Assembly: GCA_041846575.1 (NCBI GenBank)
Contig: JBGZFC010000062.1
Coordinates: 1-11,245 of the forward strand
Length of the DNA: 11,245 nt
Direction: 5' to 3'
DNA from: JBGZFC01 sp041846575
GTDB taxonomy: Bacteria > Bacteroidota > Bacteroidia > Bacteroidales > Dysgonomonadaceae
How positions within the stretch are numbered: position 1 is the first letter of the stretch; every line of letters starts with the position of its first letter. Below, piece by piece: positions 1 through 6,832 of the stretch. Both the position numbers and the translations under genes were made by a program. The notes under the pieces are model-generated. The model did no database searches. It was not told the DNA's origin and worked only from the letters and a program-made list of their open reading frames with translations.

Positions 1-464
1 AGAATCTATCTTGCTCTTAGCCGTTGGCTGTTAGCAACGAACCCAAATCATAAACAGCTCTTTGTCATTTCGAACGAAGTGAGAAATCTGTTCTTCCGGC
101 TGTTAGCTTTTGTAGAAAATATTATAAAAACGTCTTAAGTCTTGGCTCTTGTGTCTTGCATCTAAAAAAAACAGATACTTCATTCCGCTAAAAACTCCAT
201 TCGGTATGACAACATAGTGATGTGCTTTACTTTTGATACTATTGCTAATACTCTAACAAAATGAGAAATTCAATATTATTTAGTAGAGCCTTTAAGGCAA
301 GAGTTTTTAGTCTGTTGTATTTCCGTAAGCTGCACTAGCTCCTTGTTTGCATACGGTTATGAAAATATTACCTTTTGGGTAAATCAATTTACGGTTTTAA
401 GTGTCGGATTTGAGAATCAATACACCTAAACATCAGACATCCAACATCGGTCTTCAGACAAAAA
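1..464. other. Intergenic region with degenerate repeats, no gene seen
   Basis: This stretch has no open frame that resembles a protein. Its left half holds two halves of a palindromic repeat (63-92 and 171-211, listed separately), a repeated GGCTGTTAGC word (26-35 and 98-107), and a low-complexity run of CTTG/GTCTT words around 132-160. The right half has several small inverted repeats: GCC/GGC at 288-298, TTACC/GGTAA at 368-382 and TAAAT/ATTTA around 380-391. It ends with CAGACATC/CTTCAGAC-type words at 431-460. I infer decayed intergenic repeat DNA rather than lost coding sequence. Confidence 0.55.
63..211. repeat. Inverted pair of a palindromic intergenic repeat
   Basis: The left unit begins TGTCATTTCGAACGAAGTGA and runs to a CTGTT at 92. 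The right unit, read on the minus strand from 211 leftwards, begins TGTCATACCGAATGGAGT and ends ATCTGTT at 171. The two ends therefore face each other as an imperfect inverted repeat, about 30 and 41 bases long and 78 bases apart. Each unit also has internal dyad symmetry, for example ATTTC with GAAAT at 67-87. Words of the type GTCATTTCGA...GAAATCT are, as I recall, common intergenic repeats in Bacteroidetes genomes; that part is memory, not a search. There is no transposase here, so this is a non-autonomous or decayed element. Confidence 0.5.
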
Positions 465-689
465 TTATCGTCTCATCTCATTCTCTTCAAAAAGTGTAGG
501 ATAATCCTGCTCCATATTTCGAAGGATATGATTTATTATTGTTTCGCGAAACCAACGAGAACGATTAGAAATTTTGTATTTTCTCAGATAAAAATGTATC
601 AATTCATACTCTTCTTTATTGAGCATAAATTCAGCTTTCTTGGAACGAGGCAGTACCCGTTGTTTCAAATTTTTCCCTTTTGTTTTCAT
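465..689 (-). CDS. Small basic protein, possibly ribbon-helix-helix-like, unknown function
   Basis: This 74-residue protein starts at the ATG at 687-689 and is stand-alone, divergent from yraN. Its N-terminus is rich in Lys and Arg (MKTKGKNLKQRVLPRSKK). Then come a short potential strand (AEFMLN) and two likely helices, the second starting at SRSRWFRETI. The C-terminus is acidic and ends ENEMRR. A basic tail, strand, helix, then a Ser-x-x-x-Arg-rich helix is the broad layout of ribbon-helix-helix DNA-binding proteins, including MobC-type accessory proteins, but no diagnostic motif confirms this. An in-frame TTG at 699-701 would add four residues and has an AGGAA about four bases upstream; I prefer ATG. 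Codon use and a well-formed protein make me think it is real. No function is claimed. Confidence 0.6.
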   Translation of the reverse strand: MKTKGKNLKQRVLPRSKKAEFMLNKEEYELIHFYLRKYKISNRSRWFRETIINHILRNMEQDYPTLFEENEMRR

Positions 690-761
690 CTGATTAAACA
701 ATATTTCCTTTCAGAATACAAAAAAACAAAATTTTTACACCAAAATGAAGAATTAAAGCCT

Positions 762-769
762 TAAATTTG
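762..769 (+). promoter_or_regulatory. Candidate -7 box for the yraN transcript
   Basis: TAAATTTG matches the Bacteroidetes -7 consensus TAnnTTTG exactly and ends 17 bases before the yraN ATG. I find no clear TTTG at the -33 position, so the promoter is only half supported. It would drive yraN and the packed genes after it. Confidence 0.4.
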
Positions 770-786
770 TACTTTTACCGTATTTT

Positions 787-1149
787 ATGGCTGAACACAA
801 CGAACTTGGGCAAAAAGGAGAGGAAGCTGCGACTCGTATGCTGAAAGAAAAAGGATACAGAATCGTTCGTCGCAACTGGAGATTTCACGGTTATGAAATT
901 GATATTATAGCCGAGAATGAGGAGTGGCTGGTCTTTGCGGAAGTAAAAACACGTACATCTACACAGTGGGGCAATCCGGAGGATTTTATAGGTAAAGGAC
1001 GTATGCGTCGCATGATAGATGCAGCTAATCACTACATTATCGAGCACGACTTGGATAAACCGGCAAGATTTGATATTATTGGAGCAGTATGGAATGGGAA
1101 AGAGATGAAGATTGAGCATATTGAAGATGCTTTTTTGCCATTTTTGTAG
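787..1149 (+). CDS. yraN: UPF0102 (YraN) family endonuclease-like protein
   Basis: A 120-residue protein of the usual length for the UPF0102/YraN family, which has a restriction-endonuclease-like fold and an unsettled role, probably in DNA metabolism. The family signatures are in order: LGQKGEEAA near residues 7-15, then RRNWRF.GYEIDIIA, with acidic residues Glu37 and Asp39, then FAEVKTR with Glu52 and Lys54. Together these form the D/E-(x)n-E-x-K nuclease-like site. The tail contains RFDIIGAVW, also typical. The usual Gly before EID is Tyr36 here, though a Gly precedes it. The ATG lies 17 bases after a -7-like box. The next gene begins 20 bases after its stop, so it probably heads an operon. 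Identification is confident; the biochemical activity is not established. Confidence 0.93.
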   Translation: MAEHNELGQKGEEAATRMLKEKGYRIVRRNWRFHGYEIDIIAENEEWLVFAEVKTRTSTQWGNPEDFIGKGRMRRMIDAANHYIIEHDLDKPARFDIIGAVWNGKEMKIEHIEDAFLPFL

Positions 1150-1169
1150 AATAATAAAATATAGGAGTT

Positions 1170-1532
1170 ATGAATATAGAAGAACTTTATTACTACTGTT
1201 TATCAATAAAAGGAGCAGAAGCATCTACACCTTTCGATGAAGTAACTGTAGTTATGAAAGTAATGGGCAAAATGTTTGCTTTAATTCCTACAGATTCGGA
1301 GAGATTGTGCATTGCTCTTAAATGCAATCCCGAAAAAGCCATTTTGCTGCGTGAAAAATATAGTTGCGTAGAACCATCTTTTCACATGAATAAAACGTAT
1401 TGGAACACCATATACATAACAAACGAAATGTCAGCCGAAGAGATAAAAAAATGGATTCGCCACTCAGTAGATGAAGTAATTAAGAAATTACCAAAAAAAC
1501 AACAAAAACAATATTATGGAGTGGTTGAGTAA
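1170..1532 (+). CDS. MmcQ/YjbR family protein
   Basis: A 120-residue protein of the MmcQ/YjbR family, which shares a CyaY-like double-wing fold and is often described as DNA-binding, without a firm cellular role. Family hallmarks are the N-terminal YCLSIKGAEASTPFDE, the strand VMKVMGKMFALI (residues 28-39), ALKCNPEKAILLREKY (49-64), and HMNKTYWNTIYI (72-83), followed by a helix with WIRHSVDEV. Length matches the family. An AGGAG sits only two bases before the ATG, unusually close for a ribosome binding site and perhaps chance. Its last codons overlap the start of birA by 17 bases in another frame, so the two are probably translationally coupled. The C-terminus KKLPKKQQKQYYG is Lys/Gln-rich. 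Confidence 0.9.
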   Translation: MNIEELYYYCLSIKGAEASTPFDEVTVVMKVMGKMFALIPTDSERLCIALKCNPEKAILLREKYSCVEPSFHMNKTYWNTIYITNEMSAEEIKKWIRHSVDEVIKKLPKKQQKQYYGVVE

Positions 1533-2268
1533 AAACAGGCATATAATAAAGTTTGACGAAATAGAATCGACCAACAGCTATTTAAAAAAACTTGTTCGGG
1601 AGAAACACATTGAGGAGGGAACAATCATTATTGCCGACTTCCAGACCGGAGGTCGCGGTCAAATGGGCAACAGTTGGTTTTCATCAAAATACAAAAATCT
1701 TTTGTTTAGTTTGGTCATTTATCCGTATAAAGTTAAAGCAAATGAGCAATTTATCATTTCACGAATAGTTTCATTGGCGATAAAAAAATTGCTCGAACAG
1801 TTTACAGGCAATATCAGCATAAAATGGCCCAACGATATTTATTGGAATAATAAAAAAATTGCAGGGATTCTTATCGAAAACGATTTATTAGGTGACAGTA
1901 TCGACAACTCTGTTATTGGAATCGGACTCAACATCAACGAAAAGGAGTTCCCTGATGAACTTCCAAACCCTGTTTCTCTGTTTCAAATAACAGGCAAAGA
2001 ATACGACAGAGAAGTTTTACTCGATATATTTATAACCGAATTTTCCAAACTTTACAGCGAAATGCAAAAATCAGGATTCGGTAATATTGAAAACGAATAT
2101 ATGACGAATCTGTATCGAAAAGATAACTATTATTGGTTTGAAGATGCAAATGGTCGTTTTAAGGCAAAAATAGAAGACGTACTTCCTTCGGGACATCTGA
2201 TTTTAAGCGATATAAATTCAAATATCGGAATAAAATACTCTTTTAAGGAGGTTAAATTTACAGATTGA
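1516..2268 (+). CDS. birA: Biotin--[acetyl-CoA-carboxylase] ligase, catalytic type without HTH
   Basis: This 250-residue enzyme activates biotin with ATP and transfers it to the lysine of biotin carboxyl carrier domains. The lipoate/biotin ligase fold begins almost at residue 1, with no winged-helix domain, so this is a monofunctional ligase and cannot repress biotin genes as E. coli BirA does. Visible motifs are FDEIESTNSYLK (13-24), the biotinyl-AMP loop GGRGQMGNSW (45-54), KWPND (103-107) and AGILIEN (116-122), followed by IGIGLNIN. A short SH3-like C-terminal domain follows residue 200. The loop has Gln49-Met50 where E. coli has Arg118-Arg119. The start overlaps the YjbR-family gene by 17 bases; starting at this ATG leaves the expected short leader before FDEIEST. 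Confidence 0.94.
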   Translation: MEWLSKNRHIIKFDEIESTNSYLKKLVREKHIEEGTIIIADFQTGGRGQMGNSWFSSKYKNLLFSLVIYPYKVKANEQFIISRIVSLAIKKLLEQFTGNISIKWPNDIYWNNKKIAGILIENDLLGDSIDNSVIGIGLNINEKEFPDELPNPVSLFQITGKEYDREVLLDIFITEFSKLYSEMQKSGFGNIENEYMTNLYRKDNYYWFEDANGRFKAKIEDVLPSGHLILSDINSNIGIKYSFKEVKFTD

Positions 2269-2300
2269 CAGAAACCATTATCACAAAACAATATATCAAA

Positions 2301-3008
2301 ATGAAATTTAAAAGAATTTTACTCAAACTGAGCGGCGAATCGTTAGCCGGAGAGAAGAAATCGGACATCGACGAAGTAAGACTGGAAGAGTATGCCGAAC
2401 AATTGAAAGAGGTAGCCCAAATGGGAACCCAAATCGGTATAGTTATAGGCGGCGGAAATATCTTCCGTGGACTTAGCGGAATTCAAAAAGGTTTCGACCG
2501 TGTAAAAGGCGACCAAATGGGAATGCTTGCTACAGTGATTAACAGCTTAGCTCTCAGCTCGGCATTAACCGCAATCGGACAAAAAAACAGAGTTTTCACT
2601 TCTATCAGAATGGAGCCGGTTGGTGAATTATACAACAAGTGGAACGCTATAGATGCAATGCAAAATGGCGAAATTGTCATAATTGCAGGCGGCACCGGCA
2701 ATCCTTTTTTCACAACCGACACGGCTTCGGCTCTACGTGGCATTGAGATTGAAGCTGATGTCATGCTAAAAGGCACACGAGTAGATGGTGTTTACACTGC
2801 CGACCCCGAAAAAGACCCGACTGCAACCAAATACGAAAGCATCACTTTCGACGAGGTTTACAAAAAAGGACTTAAAATAATGGATTTAACGGCAAGCACG
2901 CTTTGTAAAGAGAACAATTTGCCGATTGTAGTTTTTGATATGGACACCAAAGGAAATCTGAAAAATTTGTTATCGGGTAAAAATATCGGAACTTTGGTAC
3001 ATAATTAG
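2301..3008 (+). CDS. pyrH: UMP kinase
   Basis: This 235-residue enzyme phosphorylates UMP to UDP with ATP, in pyrimidine nucleotide synthesis; the bacterial type is a hexamer of the amino-acid-kinase fold. Motifs are KLSGES (residues 9-14, phosphate binding), VIGGGNIFRG (48-57) with Arg56, GDQMGMLAT (70-78) with Asp71 for UMP, GGTGNPFFTTDTASALR (130-146), and DGVYTADPEKDP (162-173). Length is normal. I chose ATG at 2301 because it gives the family's standard MKFKRILLKLSGE start. An upstream TTG at 2265, overlapping the birA stop, would add 12 residues; an AAGGAGG lies 13 bases before it but is also birA coding sequence. Thirty-two bases separate it from birA. Confidence 0.96.
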   Translation: MKFKRILLKLSGESLAGEKKSDIDEVRLEEYAEQLKEVAQMGTQIGIVIGGGNIFRGLSGIQKGFDRVKGDQMGMLATVINSLALSSALTAIGQKNRVFTSIRMEPVGELYNKWNAIDAMQNGEIVIIAGGTGNPFFTTDTASALRGIEIEADVMLKGTRVDGVYTADPEKDPTATKYESITFDEVYKKGLKIMDLTASTLCKENNLPIVVFDMDTKGNLKNLLSGKNIGTLVHN

Positions 3009-3246
3009 TTTTGAGTATATAGCTTTGAACGAGTGGCTTTGCTAACATTGCATCATCCACGGCAAACTCTGCTGTTAATTTTTTTCGCCACAAATAACAC
3101 AACGGTTTTGCAAAGGTGTAAAAAACCAAGATAACCAGCCAAAAGCTGACTACCGACCGATGAAAGCTAAAATTAATTATACGAACATAGCGATATTTTA
3201 AATAAATTCACTATTTTTGCTAACAAACAAATAAAACAATATAAGT
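3009..3246. other. Intergenic gap between pyrH and frr
   Basis: No gene is seen in this 238-base stretch. It contains a T7 run (about 3080-3086) without a convincing hairpin before it, so a pyrH terminator is possible but weak. The stretch around 3030-3080 read on the minus strand gives a protein-like phrase (LTAEFAVDDAMLAKPLV) with no start and no gene structure; I take it for an intergenic repeat. The right end holds the frr promoter box. Confidence 0.5.
3212..3219 (+). promoter_or_regulatory. Candidate -7 box for frr
   Basis: TATTTTTG matches TAnnTTTG exactly and ends 27 bases before the frr ATG, a normal distance. No clear TTTG is seen at -33. The 238-base gap from pyrH supports a separate frr transcript. 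Confidence 0.45.
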
Positions 3247-3804
3247 ATGGATATTTCGACAATTAAAAAAGATGCAGAAGAAAAGATGCAGATGACTCTC
3301 GATTTTCTTGAAGAAAAATTCGCGAGAATACGTGCAGGAAGAGCAAACCCACATATTTTGGACGGCATTCGCATTGATTATTATGGAAGTATTGTTCCAT
3401 TATCCAATGCAGCAACAATTAACACTCCCGATGCAAAAACGATTATAGTTCAACCATGGGAAAAATCGATGCTAAAAGTAGTAGAGAAAGCTATTTTAGA
3501 CTCAGATGTTGGCATCACACCCGAAAATAACGGCGAAATAATTCGTCTCGGAATACCGCCACTAACCGAAGAACGTCGTAAACAGTTGGTAAAACAGACT
3601 AAACAAGAAGCAGAAGATGCAAAAATAAGCATAAGAAATGCACGTCGTACCGGAATTGATGAAATCAAAAAAGCCGTAAAAGAAGGGATGCCCGAAGATA
3701 TGGGTAAAGACGGCGAAGCAGAACTACAAAAAAGTCACGACGTTTTCATAAAGAAAATAGATGACATGTTTGCCGAAAAAGAGAAAGAAATCTTAACTGT
3801 ATAA
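3247..3804 (+). CDS. frr: Ribosome recycling factor
   Basis: The 185-residue protein matches the standard length of RRF, which with EF-G splits the post-termination ribosome and frees mRNA and tRNA. The three-helix-bundle domain I is formed by residues 1-30 and 105-185, and the small domain II lies between. Visible signatures are RIRAGRANPHILDGI (27-41), the domain II strands around IRIDYYGSIVPL, PWEKSMLKVVEKAI (70-83), RLGIPPLTEERRKQLVKQ (100-117) and IRNARRTGIDEIKK (129-142), whose arginines correspond to the conserved rRNA-contacting basic patch. The leader is A-rich with no Shine-Dalgarno. It follows pyrH, a very common bacterial gene pairing, but here with a gap and its own promoter-like box. 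Confidence 0.97.
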   Translation: MDISTIKKDAEEKMQMTLDFLEEKFARIRAGRANPHILDGIRIDYYGSIVPLSNAATINTPDAKTIIVQPWEKSMLKVVEKAILDSDVGITPENNGEIIRLGIPPLTEERRKQLVKQTKQEAEDAKISIRNARRTGIDEIKKAVKEGMPEDMGKDGEAELQKSHDVFIKKIDDMFAEKEKEILTV

Positions 3805-3823
3805 TTATTTAATACAACAATTT

Positions 3824-3851
3824 GTAGAGACGCGGCATACCACGTCTCTAC
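3824..3851. repeat. REP-like palindrome GTAGAGACG...CGTCTCTAC
   Basis: A perfect 9-bp inverted repeat (3824-3832 with 3843-3851) is followed inward by one C/A mismatch, two G-C pairs and a CATA loop. A short GATTTT follows on the plus strand, so it may also end or stabilise the frr transcript. The GTAGAGACG/CGTCTCTAC palindrome is, from memory, a widespread intergenic repeat in Bacteroidetes and cyanobacteria, resembling REP sequences moved by TnpA-REP (RAYT) transposases. No transposase is present in the window. Confidence 0.7.
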
Positions 3852-3889
3852 GATTTTATGTACCGAAACAGCCGGCAAACAGTTTACGC

Positions 3890-3913
3890 GTTTACTAATA
3901 ACTTGTTTACTAA
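3890..3913 (+). repeat. Short direct repeat GTTTACTAA before rsgA
   Basis: GTTTACTAA occurs at 3890-3898 and again at 3905-3913, and a third GTTTAC lies at 3882-3887. The copies immediately precede the rsgA ATG at 3919. The arrangement could be an operator or a chance product of AT-rich DNA. Confidence 0.35.
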
Positions 3914-3918
3914 AACAA

Positions 3919-4848
3919 ATGCAAATAAAAGGATTAGTAATTAGAAATACAGGCAACAACTATTTGGTAAGAACAGATAGCGGAGATGATATTTCTTGTT
4001 TCGCAAAAGGCAACTTACGCCTGAAAGGCATTCGCAGTACAAGTCCTGTCGTGGTTGGCGATAGAGTTGTTTTGGGAGAGTTTTCGAAAGATGCTGCATT
4101 TATTACTGAAATATTGGATAGAAAAAACTACATCGTGCGTCGTGCATCCAATCTATCCAAACACTCACATATTCTGGCGGCAAATATTGATATAGCACTA
4201 CTCTGTATTACAGTGCGTTTTCCCGAAACAACAACAACCTTTATCGACAGGTTTCTTGCCACGGCAGTAGCTTACAACGTTCCCACACATCTAATCTTCA
4301 ATAAAATAGACTTACACGACGATGATGATGCGGAATACACCAGTGCACTAATAAATTTATACTCAACAATAGGTTACTGCTGCATAAAAACATCAACAAC
4401 AGAAAATATCGGAATTGATGAAATCCGACAGCTCGTTAAAGGGAAAATAACACTGCTTGCCGGACATTCGGGAGTGGGAAAATCGAGCATTATCAACACA
4501 TTACAGACAGAAACGAAACAGAAAGTAGGCAAAATATCCGATTATCACAGCAAGGGAATGCATACCACCACCTTTTCGGAAATGATTGAACTGGACGAGG
4601 GCGGATTTATAATAGACACACCCGGAATAAAAGGTTTCGGACTTATCGATATGGATAGAAACGAGATTTCGCACTATTTCCCGGAAATTTTCAAAATATC
4701 GAAAAAATGCCATTTCAATAACTGCATGCACATTGACGAACCCAGTTGCGCCGTAAAAGAAGCAGTTGAGCAACACTATATCAGCCAAAGCAGATACACG
4801 TCATATTTAAATATTCTGAATGATGTGCAACACGACAAATACAGATAA
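3919..4848 (+). CDS. rsgA: Ribosome small-subunit-dependent GTPase A
   Basis: This 309-residue GTPase acts late in 30S ribosomal subunit assembly and hydrolyses GTP on the subunit. The domains come in the characteristic order. An N-terminal OB fold covers about residues 1-70. A circularly permuted GTPase domain follows, with G4 NKID at 128-131, G1 GHSGVGKS at 182-189, the switch KGMHTTT (212-218), whose His215 is the expected catalytic residue, and G3 DTPG at 233-236. The zinc site is Cys264, Cys269, His271 and Cys277. Length is normal. The ATG is preceded by the GTTTACTAA direct repeat and no Shine-Dalgarno. The next gene begins 23 bases after the stop. Identification is firm. Confidence 0.97.
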   Translation: MQIKGLVIRNTGNNYLVRTDSGDDISCFAKGNLRLKGIRSTSPVVVGDRVVLGEFSKDAAFITEILDRKNYIVRRASNLSKHSHILAANIDIALLCITVRFPETTTTFIDRFLATAVAYNVPTHLIFNKIDLHDDDDAEYTSALINLYSTIGYCCIKTSTTENIGIDEIRQLVKGKITLLAGHSGVGKSSIINTLQTETKQKVGKISDYHSKGMHTTTFSEMIELDEGGFIIDTPGIKGFGLIDMDRNEISHYFPEIFKISKKCHFNNCMHIDEPSCAVKEAVEQHYISQSRYTSYLNILNDVQHDKYR

Positions 4849-4871
4849 TTCGTATTTAAACTATATCTCGT

Positions 4872-6290
4872 ATGAGCCATGTTTTGATTACCATTATTGA
4901 ATTGATATATGCGATAACCATAATAAATATCGTTATTGTAGTCATTTCGGAAAATCGCAATCCAATCAAAACTCTGTCATGGGTTATGGTGCTCATATTT
5001 TTACCCGTCATTGGCGTGATTTGGTATCTAATTTTCGGACAAGATGTTACAAAAAAGCAAATCATATCGAAACGAATGTACAGCAAATTAAAAAAACGAC
5101 CGTTAAATGAATTTGACACACAAGAAGAGCTGATCTGTACCGAAAAACACGCAAACCTTATCCACTTGTTGCAGAACATGGACCACACGCCACTTCTAAG
5201 CGGTAATAACATACAGTTTTTCACCAAAGGCGATGAGCACTTCGACCAATTGATTGCAGATATTGAAAATGCAAAAGAACACATTCACATTGAGTATTAT
5301 ATAATAAGTGATGATAAATTAGGTAACAGAATAAAAGAAGCACTAATCGAAAAATCGCTTCAAGGTGTGGAAGTGCGGATTATTTACGACAGTTTCGGTT
5401 CGCGAAAAACAAAAAAATCGTTTTTTGAAGACCTAAGAAAAGCCGGCATCGAGTCAGAACCGTTTTTGAAACTGGTATTCCCTATTTTTACCGCAAGACT
5501 CAATTATCGAAATCACCGAAAAATCGTTGTAATAGACGGCAAAATCGGCTATCTGGGAGGTATGAATATTGCCAACAGGTATATCGAAGGTTGCAGTTGG
5601 GGAATTTGGCGAGACACTCAAATAAGAATAGAGGGGAAAGGCGTACAAGGTTTGCAGTCTATCTTTCTTATTGACTGGCACTTTGTAAGCAAAACACTTA
5701 TCACTTCTCGAAAATATTTTCCGGAACTTGAGAAGCAGGGCGACATAGTGATGCAAACCGTTAATAGCGGACCGCTACGAGAAGACAAAGAAATTTCTCA
5801 CGGTATTCTGCAAGCAATATACGATGCAAAAAAGAGCATATACATTCAAACTCCGTACTTTATTCCGCCAGAATCAATGTCGCAAGCCCTACAAGCTGCG
5901 GCTATACGAGGGGTGGACGTTAGAGTTATGATTTCCGAATATTCCGATATGCGGGTTGTGCAGTACGCTTCAAAATCGTATGTGAAAGAGATGCTGCAAA
6001 GCGGAGTTAGAGTTTTCTGTTATCAAAAAGGATTTCTGCACTCTAAACTAATGGTATTTGACGATTCGTTAACATTGATAGGTTCGGTAAATTTCGATTC
6101 CAGAAGTTTTGAACAAAATTTTGAAGTAGAAGGTTTCATATATGACAATAAAGTAGCAAAAGAGGCGATTGAAATTTTCCTTGAAGACGAAAAATATGCC
6201 AAAGAGTTGTTGCTGAAAGACTGGCTAAAACGACCACGGGCAAAACGTTTTATAGAATCATTTATGCGACTTTTTGCACCATTGATATAA
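4872..6290 (+). CDS. cls: Cardiolipin synthase (PLD family)
   Basis: This 472-residue membrane enzyme condenses two phosphatidylglycerols into cardiolipin and glycerol at the inner membrane. Two hydrophobic segments at about residues 4-25 and 38-56 form the PLD-nuclease N-terminal membrane domain. Two phospholipase D repeats follow, each with an intact HxKxxxxD motif: His215/Lys217/Asp222, followed by GYLGGMNIANRY, and His390/Lys392/Asp397, followed by IGSVNFDSRSFEQNFE. QTPYFIPP (326-333) before the second repeat is typical of cardiolipin synthases, as is the full length. It lies 23 bases after rsgA and five bases before aroK, so these are probably one transcript. The gene name is by family; a PLD-type phosphatidylserine synthase is less likely given the N-terminal membrane domain. 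Confidence 0.93.
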   Translation: MSHVLITIIELIYAITIINIVIVVISENRNPIKTLSWVMVLIFLPVIGVIWYLIFGQDVTKKQIISKRMYSKLKKRPLNEFDTQEELICTEKHANLIHLLQNMDHTPLLSGNNIQFFTKGDEHFDQLIADIENAKEHIHIEYYIISDDKLGNRIKEALIEKSLQGVEVRIIYDSFGSRKTKKSFFEDLRKAGIESEPFLKLVFPIFTARLNYRNHRKIVVIDGKIGYLGGMNIANRYIEGCSWGIWRDTQIRIEGKGVQGLQSIFLIDWHFVSKTLITSRKYFPELEKQGDIVMQTVNSGPLREDKEISHGILQAIYDAKKSIYIQTPYFIPPESMSQALQAAAIRGVDVRVMISEYSDMRVVQYASKSYVKEMLQSGVRVFCYQKGFLHSKLMVFDDSLTLIGSVNFDSRSFEQNFEVEGFIYDNKVAKEAIEIFLEDEKYAKELLLKDWLKRPRAKRFIESFMRLFAPLI

Positions 6291-6295
6291 AACAG

Positions 6296-6832
6296 ATGAA
6301 AAGAATTTATCTAATAGGATATATGGGCGTGGGTAAATCTACTATCGGTAAAAGGTTGAGTAAACTGCTTAATCTTTCATTTATAGATTTGGATTTATTC
6401 ATCGAATCTAAATATCACAAATCTATATCGGAGATATTTGAAGAAAAAGGAGAAGGAGGTTTTCGTGAAATTGAAAAAAAATCATTACAGGAAGTTTCTG
6501 AAATAGAAGATGTTATAATTGCAACCGGAGGCGGAACTCCCTGCTTTTTCGACAATATGGAGCTGATGAATGAAACCGGAAAAACCGTTTACGTAAAAGC
6601 CGAACCAAGCGATTTGGCAGCACAACTGCAAATCTCAAAAAGGAAACGACCGCTTATCGCGAACAAAACGGCTGATTCGATATTTCCATTCATCACAAAT
6701 CATCTGAATGAAAGAGAACCGTTTTACAATAGAGCAGATATAATATTCAATGTAAACAAACTGGATTCAATTACCGAGTTAAATAATACGGTAAACGGTA
6801 TTGCCCAAGAATTAAATAAACTGACAAAATAA
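6296..6832 (+). CDS. aroK: Shikimate kinase
   Basis: The 178-residue cytoplasmic kinase phosphorylates shikimate to shikimate 3-phosphate in chorismate and aromatic amino acid synthesis. Motifs are the Walker A loop GYMGVGKST (8-16), DLD (31-33) with Asp33 for shikimate and magnesium, GGFREIE (54-60) with Arg57, ATGGGTP (76-82), and Arg118 in the lid sequence KRKRPLI, followed by Arg140 in the NEREPFY motif. All the residues expected for substrate binding are present. Length is normal. It begins five bases after the cardiolipin synthase stop, and its own stop overlaps the next ATG by one base (TAATG), which suggests translational coupling. No other aromatic-pathway gene is in the window. Confidence 0.95.
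   Translation: MKRIYLIGYMGVGKSTIGKRLSKLLNLSFIDLDLFIESKYHKSISEIFEEKGEGGFREIEKKSLQEVSEIEDVIIATGGGTPCFFDNMELMNETGKTVYVKAEPSDLAAQLQISKRKRPLIANKTADSIFPFITNHLNEREPFYNRADIIFNVNKLDSITELNNTVNGIAQELNKLTK

Noticed and set aside
775..1119. Minus-strand open frame opposite yraN
   Set aside because: Antisense to a recognised family protein; no motif or gene context.
3075..3090. Intrinsic terminator after pyrH
   Set aside because: There is a T7 run but no stable stem directly before it.
4856..5284. Minus-strand open frame of 142 codons across the cardiolipin synthase start
   Set aside because: It is antisense to a clear PLD enzyme, has no recognisable motif, and its composition follows from the other strand.
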